Shown here: positions 21,191 to 30,911 of the stretch, piece after piece
Layout: every line of letters begins with the position of its first letter
Numbering within the stretch: position 1 is the stretch's first letter
NCBI RefSeq assembly: GCF_023898315.1
Contig: NC_064614.1
Span: 75,714,501 to 75,778,500 of the forward strand
Length of the DNA stretch: 64,000 nucleotides
Source of the DNA: Schistocerca nitens
Taxonomy: Eukaryota > Arthropoda > Insecta > Orthoptera > Acrididae
Direction: 5' to 3'
Notes under the pieces: model-generated
The model's input: only the letters and a program-made list of their open reading frames with translations
Told to the model about the DNA's origin: nothing
The model's database searches: none
Translations under genes and position numbers: made by a program

Positions 21191-23568
21191 TGTGTTATAA
21201 AACAAAGCTAGGAAACAACCCCACAATAAACCTTACATTGTACATTTCCATGCTTGTTTACAGATTTTGTGACATAGTGGGTAATTAACAAACGCATCTA
21301 ATTGGCATTATTTGAGTTCTCCATCTGTTAAAACAAATTTAAGCAGTTGCCTTCATGTAATAAATAAAATACTCAGGGGCCTTACTTTAAGATAAAGTGG
21401 AATAGGGAATCGAGCTATAATAACAGCTATATACTACTACGACACATTAACAGAAGACGTGCTTAATATTGGCGAGGGGAAAAAGGAGTGGTCGTTAGGG
21501 TGTGCCACATACCAAATCAGGTTGAGTGACGAGCGACACACTGGTGGGTTTACGTATGACGTAGGTCACCTCCAATCTACGCCAACTGAAAAGGAAAACA
21601 CGTTAAGTTTAGCGGAACGAGGGAACCCATCGTATGATTCACATTTACTGGAGAACCTAGACATATATATTGAAGTAAACGCTCTTCCTTAGGATTGAGA
21701 GTTCTTTTCTATTGTCAGTATAAACTACCACCCTTGGTTGCTATATGCGAAATCTCCGTGTTACTGTCGATACGAGTAAATTAATGCTTATGTCTTAATA
21801 AATGTGTACCTAGTGCAGTTTTACATTGTGTAAGAGTATGATCATCGAAGAGAGTTTTCAATGTTCGCAAAATTGCGTCTAGTTAGGAGTCACAACATGC
21901 TATCTTAATAACACCGGTGTGTAAATACTTAATTTTTCCCAGTGAGATGTTATGACAAGTCTTGTGTCAAAAAGCATTATCTGCTCCATAAACCATCTTT
22001 AAAAATTTGATTTGTGTAAGGCCGATTCAGTTTTATCTCCATCAGTAGCACAGTCTTGCCGACGAAATTAAATTCCCTCCTTAATTTAGGTTGGTGTTGC
22101 CTAGGATTAAATTTATTGTACATACGATTAAATCGAGAGTTGTCGTTTTCGTGTAACGCATTTGGAGAATTAAAGGGCATAAAACGCACGCATCACTCCA
22201 TTATACGCCATGTTCTGACGTGTGTGCTTCCTAGGGGCTGCAACTATGCCACGGTGCTTACTACGAATGGAAAACGGAGGATGTTCTATCCACTAATAAG
22301 TACCATTTTCCTGTATGTCTTGTACTTTTCGTGCAGTCGTCTCCAGAAATCCCACAAGGGTACTTACGAATAAGCTCGTATATTCCAGTCTCTGTCTTCT
22401 CCTACAGTTTTCGAATTCTACAGCTTGTTTCACGGAAGTTATCTCCTTATAATGTAAAACGTATCCTGTCATACAGTTCCAATTTCACTTCAGTGTTTTC
22501 ACACTGTTTCCGATCGTGCTGAGCACCTCTTCATTTCTTGCTGGACTGTAAAATTGCGAAAAACAATTGTTACTTTGTTTACTGAACCATCCTTGACGAT
22601 GCCTGGACTGCTCATCGATTTTGCATACAGATGTAGGTAGCATTCCTGCAACACATGGCGCCGGGAAGTGGCAGTCCTGTGGTGCTGTGTTCGGACGACA
22701 ATCCGCGCAGGAAATTGCATCCTGCCGGGCGCCTCAGGTATTCTCGGTCCGTCGCCGGCCGGGAAGCCATCTGGGCAGCAGCCGCTGTCGGATTCCCCCT
22801 GACGCCGTCCGCAGCGGCGGGCACTAGCGTCACCAACACCAGCGCCGACACCAATACCACCACCAGCGCCATCTGTCACCAACACGTCTGGCCAGGTGGG
22901 CCGCGCGCCGCCCTCTGTGTCCCGCATGCTAACGACAGCGCCGGACCGAACGCTCTGCGCCCACCACACCCTGTGTTTTCCTCCGGGGAACACTGCCACA
23001 GGCATATTCAGACGAATTTCAGGCCGTCTCTTTGTGGGTAAAGAAACATGACATGACTTCCTTCAAGTTGGGGGACATGAGGTTATAACTCCGATCCCAG
23101 GTCTGGGCAGCGGCGTTTGTCGTACTTCTACATCTACGTATACACCACAAGACACTTCACGACCTGCGACGGAGAATGCAATTGATCATCATCATCGTTA
23201 TCAGGTGGTGGGGGATTTTCGAATGATTTGCCTCTCTCTATTTTTTATAATGGCAGGTTTCCTCGCTCACGATAGCTCGTACAGTGGAAGTTCGACTCGA
23301 GGTCTTATTTAATTTCGTGCCGTCACTTTTTTCTTGGTGGTTCAACTGGCCTTCGATAGAGCACATTAATATCCAAGTACTGTCTCGCTTAACTCAGTCT
23401 TTCCTCCACGGTCATTTCCACTTACAGGTTTGTCCTTATATGATCTTTTCCGAATTCGCCTCCTTGCCTTTTCTAGAGCTGACCAATACATTCGTTTTGA
23501 GTCACCATTCTTCTGACTCTTCGTACTTCCATATTTAAATTGGATGATGGTGGAACATCAGCTGGCAT
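21191..23568. other. Unassigned DNA with a CpG-rich block at about 22640-23010
   Basis: No repeat family is recognised over 2.4 kb. The GC-rich block contains a minus-strand open frame (22872 to 22612) whose first 21 residues are strongly hydrophobic (MALVVVLVSALVLVTLVPAAA), like a signal peptide. It then has a dibasic RR and four cysteines. GC-rich, GTC-repetitive DNA can mimic this, and a longer frame overlaps it, so I do not call a gene. Confidence 0.3.
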
Positions 23569-23896
23569 AATTTTTATTAAAAATGAAACTTCTGCAGCTG
23601 TACTTAAGATTTCATATTTATTTGGCTACTAGTTTCGACGTTGCGTCAACGCCATCTTCAGGTCTGTACACTTTGATGATATCAATTGTGTGTGGCTGAG
23701 TACTAGAAGTCCGCGGTGTAACTGCCCACCATCCTTGTGGAGTACGTATTGGTCTCACCGCGGACTCAGCCACACACAATTGATATCATGAAAGTGTACG
23801 GACCTGAAGATGGCGTTGACGCAACGTCGAAACTAGTAGCCAAATAAATATAAAATATGAAGCACAGCTGGAGGAATTTCATTTTTAATAAAAATT
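23569..23896. repeat. Palindromic MITE
   Basis: The outermost bases AATTTTTATTAAAAATGAAA (23569) and their complement (ending 23896) are inverted. The arms continue inward with high identity through TATTTATTTGGCTACTAG, GTTTCGACGTTGCGTCAACG, CCATCTTCAGG and ATATCAATTGTGTGTGGCTG. The centre is a short unpaired stretch with CCGCGGTG/CACCGCGG flanks. Arms are about 130 bp. There is no coding capacity, so it is non-autonomous; no clear duplication is seen outside the arms. Confidence 0.85.
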
Positions 23897-23974
23897 CTTC
23901 TGACTGGTTTCATGTGACCCGCCACAGATTTCTCTCCTGTGCCATTCCTCTTCACCTCAAAGTAACACTTGGAA

Positions 23975-24440
23975 CCTACGTCCACAATTATTTGCTGGAT
24001 GTATTTCCTCAAAAGATTTTACCCTCTACAGCTCCCTCTGGTACTATGAAAATCATTCCGTTACATCTTAATAGATCTCCTACCATCCTGTCCATTCTTC
24101 TCGTCAGTGTTTTCCACATATTCCTTTACTCACTGCTCCGGAGAACCTCCCCAGTCTTTAGCTTATTAATCCACCTAATTTTCATAATTCTTCCGTAAAA
24201 CCACTTCTTAAAAACTTCGATTTACTTCTATTCCGTTCTTTCCACAATCCGTGTTTCACTACCACACAATCCTGTGCGCCAAACATACATTGTCACAAAG
24301 TTATCCCTCAAATTAAGGCCTATGTTTGATACTAGTAGACTTTCCTTGGCCAGGAATGCCCTTTATCCCAATACCAGTCTACTTACTAAGTCCTACTTGT
24401 TCCTTTCGCTACGAGTTATTTTGCCGCCTTGGTAGCATCA
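23975..24440 (-). pseudogene. RTE-type RT C-terminal fragment
   Basis: The minus strand matches the RTE tail seen elsewhere: blocks corresponding to SLLVSNIGLNLR and to the WKTLTRRMDRMVGDLLRCNGM region. Frameshifts are present. Neither edge is sharp. Confidence 0.65.
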
Positions 24441-24444
24441 TTTG

Positions 24445-24840
24445 TAACTCGCGGTGGCATTTGATGTTTCTGCAGGATAAGCTAATACCCGCTACATTGT
24501 GTACGCTACTATCCCCATGGTATAAGCATTTCAGGGAGAGGAAGGTAATGTGCTTTTCAGCAAGACAATCCTCAACCACATATGGCTGCTGCGACGCAAT
24601 GTTTTCTTCCTCGTGCACAAAAACTGACACGGCCTGCAAGATCAACAGTTCTCTCGCCAGCTGAATACTTAAGGGACATGGTAAAATGGGAAGTTCCTCG
24701 TTCTCCACAGCCTGTAAAAACTACTGCAAAATTAAAATTGCAACAAAATGAACAAGATGCTCGAATTATCCTGCCTTGGAGGCGTTTAAGTGGGAGATGT
24801 CTCAGAGCTGGATAGTGACAGATGGTGAAGCGAGACTGGA
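24445..24840 (+). pseudogene. Tc1-like transposase C-terminal fragment (32-residue spacing)
   Basis: It reads FQQDNPQPHMAAATQ (second catalytic D), then LTRPARSTVLSPAEYL, where the E aligns with the PIEHVW glutamate of Tc1. It continues through a diverged version of the helical C-terminal region. I count 32 residues between D and E, the same as in the 48359-49780 family, although the two sequences are clearly different. The TIRs are not recognised. Confidence 0.65.
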
Positions 24841-26282
24841 CGCGCACGTAGTTTATGTATCAGCCGATAGAGGACAATATTGGATAGGGGGACTGTGATT
24901 TTAGTTTCGATTGTGCCCACTAGAGTGCACTAAAGTAATAGAATGTTTTCATAAACTGTTCTAGGATTTCCATAAAGTGTTATTGTTTCTTTCTCTGTAT
25001 GTAAAATGTTATAAATGTGTTTTAGCAGTATGAATGATGCGTGAGCGTGGTTTAAGGTTAATATGAAAATTGTTTAACGAGTTATGTAGTGAGATTTAGC
25101 GTGGGAACATTTCGAATAAGTATGAATATGGACGAAGGGGATTTTTGTAGAATAGATTTGTAAAGTAAGTTTATGGTAAAGGGAAAGTTAATTCATGTAT
25201 AAATAACAATGGTAAAAAACTTTATGCATAAGTAAAACTTCAGCACTTAAGTCGGTAAAAAGTGCAGTCGTTAGGTTTACTATTTTGCGATTGGTTACTG
25301 ACGAAAAGCGCGGATTGACGCAGGAGAATGTTGTTTTGCTATTGGCTGTTGACTGAACTGACCAATGGTAAAGCAATATTCTTCGCGCGCCTTTCTCTGC
25401 TGGTCGAGAAGACTTACAGTATTCTCGAAGAGAGTCGAAGCCTAGCCATGAAACACATCGGACGTGTGTAGTAGTAGTTCCGATGGAAACGATAAGTTTC
25501 CGGATACAGCAGTGTTTCATACATCAAAAGTGTTGTAAAGTGACGGCAAAATTATTCCGATTGGTGTGTAGAAATTTTGGAATTTTTAAGTGAATTTTGT
25601 GACGAGAAGAGACATAAATTCCGCTTGGCGTATTGAGCGGGTCATTGGCTAAAATCTGTGACTGCGTTAGGTACCGACAGACTTCATATTTGGCGAGCAT
25701 TCTCAATCAAAAACAATCAGTATTTTGTAGCTATTACGTATTCGGGAAATGCAACACCATAAGCTTGCTAATGTGAGTGAAAGGGACTGTGAGTGACTGT
25801 GTTAAGACCTGCACGGGCTTGGCAGTGATACTTGTTCACCTAAGTTTCAGAATATGTTAATTCAGGACAAAATATCCAAACTTTCATTTGTGTGACAACT
25901 TTCTCCCGAAACGTAGATTAGTGACTCAAATTGCAGCCTGGTTTACGTTGAGGTACAGTAGGTTTCACTCGGCTTTCCTACTGATGATCTGCTGAGACAA
26001 TGTTCACAGGTAGGTGCAGGTCCGTCGTAAAGGGACGGAAAGAACCGCGCCGCCGCAGCAGGATGCCAATATGCGCCTTTATAATAGGTCGCATGCGAGC
26101 ATACACGCTTGCCTTGCCAGCAGAGGAAGGTACACATTGTATTGATACCACTCTTTGGGTACCCTATACTGCAACATGAGTTTTTCATTTGGTCTGAATT
26201 TGTTGTCATTTATTCCCGCAATGATGAACTGCTGTCAGACCACTTGCCAGTAAGGCAACATTTCCAGAATAAATTTTCACCA
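24841..26282. other. Unassigned DNA
   Basis: No protein similarity recognised. The stretch at 25260-25720 could be an LTR or leader region of a retroelement, but I found no paired LTR, polypurine tract or gag/pol frame to support this. Confidence 0.35.
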
Positions 26283-26387
26283 TGAATTGCCGTGCTTCGG
26301 TAGCTCAGTAATTAGAGCACTTTCCCTTGAAAGACAAATATCTCGTGTTCGAAGCTCGGTTCGACGTACAGTTTTAATCTGCCAGTG
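26283..26387 (+). repeat. tRNA-like SINE fragment (same head as the palindromic element)
   Basis: GTGCTTCGGTAGCTCAG and the tail CAGTTTTAATCTGCCAG match the sense arm at 1425-1520. The T-arm and anticodon regions are diverged (TGTTCGAAGCT). Only a single arm is present. Confidence 0.75.
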
Positions 26388-26660
26388 TATTATGAGTTAA
26401 GCGCTGTTGGGGGTTGGTGAGCAGTTGGATGGGTCACCGTCCCGGACTGCGGATTGTGCACTCAGCAATTGTGAAGCCAATTGAGGAGCTGCTTGACTGA
26501 GAAGGAGCGGCGCCGGTCACGAAAATACTGACGACGGACGTGAGGGAGGTGTGCTGACTACATGCCATTCCATATCTGTATCCGGTATCGCCTAAGGGCT
26601 GAGGATGACACGGCGACCGGTCTGTGCCGTTGGGCTTTCAAGGCCTGTTCGCTCCTTGAT
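26388..26660 (+). repeat. 5S rRNA-derived SINE
   Basis: The first part, GAGTTAAGCGCTGTTGGGGG through GTTGGATGGGTCACCGTCC, resembles the 3' half of 5S rRNA (GTTAAGC...TTGGATGGGTGACC). The 5S internal promoter elements would lie in or just before this part. The body (GAGGATGACACGGCGACCGG, CGTTGGGCTTTCAAGGCC) is unrelated to 5S. I know related orthopteran repeats of this type. Because only part of the 5S is present, this is a SINE3-like retroposon and not a 5S gene. Confidence 0.7.
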
Positions 26661-26917
26661 TTTATTGTGAGTTATTCAATCCAGGTATGTCCCTACTTAT
26701 GAATTGTGTAATTATTACGGAGCCACTACTCGGATTTTGAAATAAAAACACAGTGCAATTCGTCTTTTTAGAAATAGCAATAGAAATTACTGTAGTTCCA
26801 TTTTAAAAAGGGATGTCGATAGCGATGTGTCTGTAATTAGGGAAGAACTGCCTTTATTGTACCGGCACATAAATTGTCTCACTGCTTACTAACATTTAGT
26901 GGCGTTGGCGTGAACAA
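26661..26917. other. Unassigned DNA
   Basis: Nothing recognised between the 5S-type SINE and the Tc1 left end. Confidence 0.5.
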
Positions 26918-27091
26918 CACTATTGGCCATTAAAATAGCTACACCACGAAGATGACGTACTACAGACGCGAAATTAAACCGACAGGAAGACGATGCTGTG
27001 ATATGCAAATGCTGACATGAGGAAAGTTTCCAACCGATTTCTCATACACAAACAGCAGTTTCCCGGCGTTGCGTGGTGAAACATTGTTGTG

Positions 27092-28120
27092 ATGCCTCAT
27101 GTAACGAGGAGAAACGGGTGCCATCACGTTTCCGACTTTGATAAAGGTCGGTTAGTAGCCTATCGCGATTGCGGTTTATCGTATCGTGGCATTGCTGCTA
27201 GCGTTGGTCGAGATCCAATGACTGTTAGCAGAATATGGAATCGGTAGGTTCAGGAGGGTAATACGGAACGCCGCGCTGGATTGCAACAGCTCCGTATCAC
27301 TAGCAGTCGAGATGACAGCCATCTTATCCTCATGGCTGTAACGGATCGTGCAGCCACGTCTCGATCCTTGAGTCAACAGATGGGGACGTTTGCAAAACAA
27401 CAACCATCTGCACGAACAGTTCGACGACGTTTGCAGCAGCATGGACTATCAGCTCGGAGACCGTGGCTGTGGTTACCCTTGACGCTGCATTACAGACAGG
27501 AGCGCCTGCGATGGTGTACTCAACGACGAACCTGTGTGCACGAATGGCAAAACGTCATTTTTTCGGTTGAATTCAGGTTCTGTTTACAGCATCACGATGG
27601 TCGCATCCGTGTTTGGCGACATCACGGTGAACGCACATTGGAAGCGTGTGTTCGACATCTCCATACTGGCGTATCACCCGGCGTGATGGTATGGGGTGCC
27701 ACTGGTTACACGTCTCAGTCACCTCTTGTTCGCAATGATGGCATTTTGAACCGTGGACGTTACGTTTCAGATGTGTTACGACCCGTGCCTCTACCCTTCA
27801 CTCGATCCCTGCGAAACCCTACATTTCACCAGGATAATGCACGGCCGCATGTTGCAGGTCCTGTACGGGCCTTTCTGGATACAGAAAATGTTCGACTGCT
27901 GCCCTGGCCACCACATTCTGCAGATCTCTCACCAGTTGAAAACGTCTGGTCAATGGTGGCCGAGCAACTGGCTCGTCACAATACGCCAATCACTACTCTT
28001 GGTGAACTGTGGTATCGTGTTGAAGCTGCATGGGCAGCTGTACCTGTACACACCATCCAAGCTCTGTTTCACTCAATGCCCAGGCGTATCAGGGCCGTTA
28101 TTACAGCCAGAGGTGGTTGA
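27092..28120 (+). pseudogene. Tc1-like transposase (DD34E), inactivated
   Basis: From ATG at 27092 the frame is 342 codons, the usual Tc1 transposase length. HTH region: DFDKGRLVAYRDCGLSYRGI. One premature TAG at 27245-27247 replaces a tryptophan (IWNR*VQEG). The first catalytic block reads FSVEFRFCL, so the aspartate of FSDES is valine and the serine is phenylalanine. The second block FHQDNARPHV is intact, and ADLSPVENVW carries the glutamate. There are 34 residues between D and E. Both the stop and the lost aspartate make it non-functional, yet the rest of the frame is open, suggesting fairly recent decay. Confidence 0.85.
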
Positions 28121-28190
28121 TCTGGGTACTGGTTTCTCAGGATAATGCCTCCAAACTGAGTGAAAATGTAATCACATATCAGTTCTAGTA

Positions 28191-29592
28191 CACTCCTGGA
28201 AATTGAAATAAGAACACCGTGAATTCATTGTCCCAGGAAGGGGAAACTTTATTGACACATTCCTGGGGTCAGATACATCACATGATCACACTGACAGAAC
28301 CACAGGCACATAGACACAGGCAACAGAGCATGCACAATGTCGGCACTAGTACAGTGTATATCCACCTTTCGCAGCAATGCAGGCTGCTATTCTCCCATGG
28401 AGATGATCGTAGAGATGCTGGATGTAGTCCTGTGGAACGGCTTGCCATGCCATTTCCACCTGGCGCCTCAGTTGGACCAGCGTTCGTGCTGGACGTGCAG
28501 ACCGCGTGAGACGACGCTTCATCCAGTCCCAAACATGCTCAATGGGGGACAGATCCGGAGATCTTGCTGGCCAGGGTAGTTGACTTACACCTTCTAGAGC
28601 ACGTTGGGTGGCACGGGATACATGCGGACGTGCATTGTCCTGTTGGAACAGCAAGTTCCCTTGCCGGTCTAGGAATGGTAGAACGATGGGTTCGATGACG
28701 GTTTGGATGTACCGTGCACTATTCAGTGTCCCCTCGACGATCACCAGTGGTGTACGGCCAGTGTAGGAGATCGCTCCCCACACCTTGATGCCGGGTGTTG
28801 GCCCTGTGTGCCTCGGTCGTATGCAGTCCTGATTGTGGCGCTCACCTGCACGGCGCCAAACACGTATACGACCATCATTGGCACCAAGGCAGAAGCGACT
28901 CTCATCGCTGAAGACGACACGTCTCCATTCGTCCCTCCATTCACGCCTGTCGCGACACCACTGGAGGCGGGCTGCACGATGTTGGGGCGCGAGCGGAAGA
29001 CGGCCTAACGGTGTGCGGGACCGTAACCCAGCTTCATGGAGACGGTTGCGAATGGTCCTCGCCGATACCCCAGGAGCAACAGTGTCCCTAATTTGCTGGG
29101 AAGTGGCGGTGCGGTCCCCTACGGCACTGCGTAGGATCCTACGGTCTTGGCGTGCATCCGTGCGTCGCTGCGGTCCGGTCCCAGGTCGACGGGCACGTGC
29201 ACCTTCCGCCAACCGCTGGCGACAACATCGATGTACTGTGGAGACCTCACGCCCCACGTGTTGAGCAATTCGGCGGTACGTCCACTATACGCCCTCGCTC
29301 AATGTCCGTCAACTGCACATACGGTTCACGTCCACGCTGTCGCGGCATGCTACCAGTGTTAAAGACTGCAATGGAGCTCCGTATGCCACGGCAAACTGGC
29401 TGACACTGACGGCGGCGGTGCACAAATGCTGCGCAGCTAGCGCCATTCGACGGCCAACACCGCGGTTCCTGGTGTGTCCGCTGTGCCGTGCGTGTGATCA
29501 TTGCTTGTACAGCCCTCTCGCAGTGTCCGGAGCAAGTATGGTGGGTCTGACACACCGGTGTCAATGTGTTCTTTTTTCCATTTCCAGGAGTG
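28191..29592 (-). mobile_element. Tc1-like transposon, 32-spacing family, copy a (nested)
   Basis: The ends CACTCCTGGAAAT (28191) and ATTTCCAGGAGTG (29592) are inverted and flanked by TA (28189-28190, 29593-29594). It is 1402 bp, 20 bp shorter than the intact copy at 48359-49780, to which it is otherwise nearly identical by eye. It sits inside another Tc1 element, so it arrived later. Confidence 0.9.
28346..29348 (-). pseudogene. Tc1-like transposase, frameshifted by a 20-bp deletion
   Basis: The start ATG is at 29348 (MPRQRGREPYVQ). About 25 codons on, a 20-bp deletion near 29280 shifts the frame, which is open again from MGREVSTVHRCC at 29257 to the stop at 28346. All three catalytic residues remain in the open part (FSDESRF, QQDNARPH, DLSPIEHVW). 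A further change gives GIKVWGA where the intact copy has GIMVWGA. Confidence 0.85.
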
Positions 29593-29744
29593 TATAATAT
29601 ATTTGTCCAATGAATACCCGTTTATCATCTGCATTTCCTCTTTGTGTAGCAAGTTTAATGGCCAGTAGTGTATTTGTTTCGTGGAGCCATACTGTCAGGT
29701 ATGAGCTCTGTGTCTGAGAAACGTTGATGTTTTTGTAGTTTTAT

Positions 29745-29948
29745 GGTTCAAATGGTTCAAATGGCTCTGAGCACTATGGGACTCAACTGCTGAGGTCATT
29801 AGTCCCCTAGAACTTAGAACTAGTTAAACCTAACTAACCTAAGGACATCACAAACAGCCATGCCCGAGGCAGGATTCGAACCTGCGACCGTAGCGGTCTT
29901 GCGGTTCCAGACTGCAGCGCCTTTAACCGCACGGCCACTTCGGCCGGC
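29745..29948 (-). repeat. SINE-A copy
   Basis: Antisense and full length, with a doubled TGGTTCAAA tail. Flanked by TGTAGTTTTAT (29734-29744 and 29949-29959). Its CAGCGCCTTTAACCGCACGG head variant is shared with the copy at 63085-63284. Confidence 0.9.
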
Positions 29949-29959
29949 TGTAGTTTTAT

Positions 29960-30426
29960 CATTTTCTGTACATGGCGAAGGGAATTACCGTAATTAAAGT
30001 AAGTGGCAACGTAATGTTTTATATATTGGTGAATATAGATGTAATAATCTTAGCACTTAGCTAGTCTTAAATCTGTATTCCTTGTTGTTCATTTGTAGGA
30101 AACTGACAAAGAGAAAACGACGACATTGCCTATAATGTGCCGGTATAAATTTCCAATATCGTACAGGTACAATTTAAGATACTTACTCGTATAACATGCT
30201 TTAAATATTGTATTAGCACTATTGTTGCAGCAAAACATATAGAAGTGATGTTCTGACCTTTAATGTTTTCTTTATTATAAATTAGACAAACAAATAAATA
30301 AGTATTAATATTGCATTATAGAAAGACAAATGCGTTGTTGGAAGTAGAGCACAGATGAATTGCATTTAGCCGTAACAGCAATAAAAGACTAAGTTATCTG
30401 TGCACCGTTCAATCTTTTGACCAACT
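29960..30426. other. Unassigned AT-rich DNA
   Basis: Nothing recognised. Confidence 0.5.
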
Positions 30427-30874
30427 TTGTTGTGTGGGAGCGAAAGCTGGGTTGATTCAGGCTACCTTATCAACAAGGTTGAGGTTACGGATATGAAAGG
30501 AGCTAGGATGATTGCAGATACTAGTAGATGGGAACAATGGCAGGAGGGTGTCCACAATGAGGAAATCAAAGAAAAACTGGGAATGAACTCCATAGATGTA
30601 TCAGTCAGGGCGAACAGGCTTAGATGATGGGGTCATGTTACACGCATGGGAGAAGCAAGGTTACCCAAGAGACTCATGGGTTCAGCAGTAGAGGGTAGGA
30701 GGAGTCGGGGCAGACCAAGGAGAAGGTACCTGGATTCGGTTAAGAATGATTTTGAAGTAATAGGTTTAACATCAGAAGAGGCACCAATGTTAGCACTGAA
30801 TAGGGGATCATGAAGGAATTTTATAAGGGGGACTATGCTCTAGACTGAACGCTGAATGGCATAATCAGTCTTAA

Positions 30875-30911
<37 letters not shown>
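30427..30911 (+). pseudogene. RTE-type RT tail with a (GAT)n 3' repeat
   Basis: LLCGSESW (the LYGSETW motif), then HNEEIKEKLGMNSIDVSV, and after a stop WGHVTRMGEARLPKRLM and GRRSRGRPRRRY. The 3' end is a (GAT)n run at 30875-30911, which looks like the element's own terminal repeat. Only the last part of the ORF is present. Confidence 0.7.

Larger units (their letters stand above)
26918..29670 (+). mobile_element. Tc1-like DD34E transposon with a second Tc1 nested in it
   Basis: The left end CACTATTGGCCATTAAAATA (26918) and the right end TTTAATGGCCAGTAGTG (to 29670) are inverted; TA follows the right end, and the left TA has decayed to AA. The transposase pseudogene occupies 27092-28120. At 28189-28190 a different Tc1 element has inserted with TA duplication, so the outer element's right end lies 1.4 kb further on. 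Removing the inner element leaves about 1.35 kb, a normal Tc1 length. Confidence 0.85.

Noticed and set aside
26388-26470. 5S rRNA gene
   Set aside because: Only part of the 5S sequence is present and it runs into an unrelated SINE body.
27281-28120. A 279-aa intact transposase starting at the internal ATG
   Set aside because: The family's true start lies upstream at 27092. A premature TAG separates the two parts, and the first catalytic D is valine.
30875-30911. (GAT)n run as a CRISPR-like or regulatory array
   Set aside because: It is the 3' terminal simple repeat of the adjacent RTE tail.
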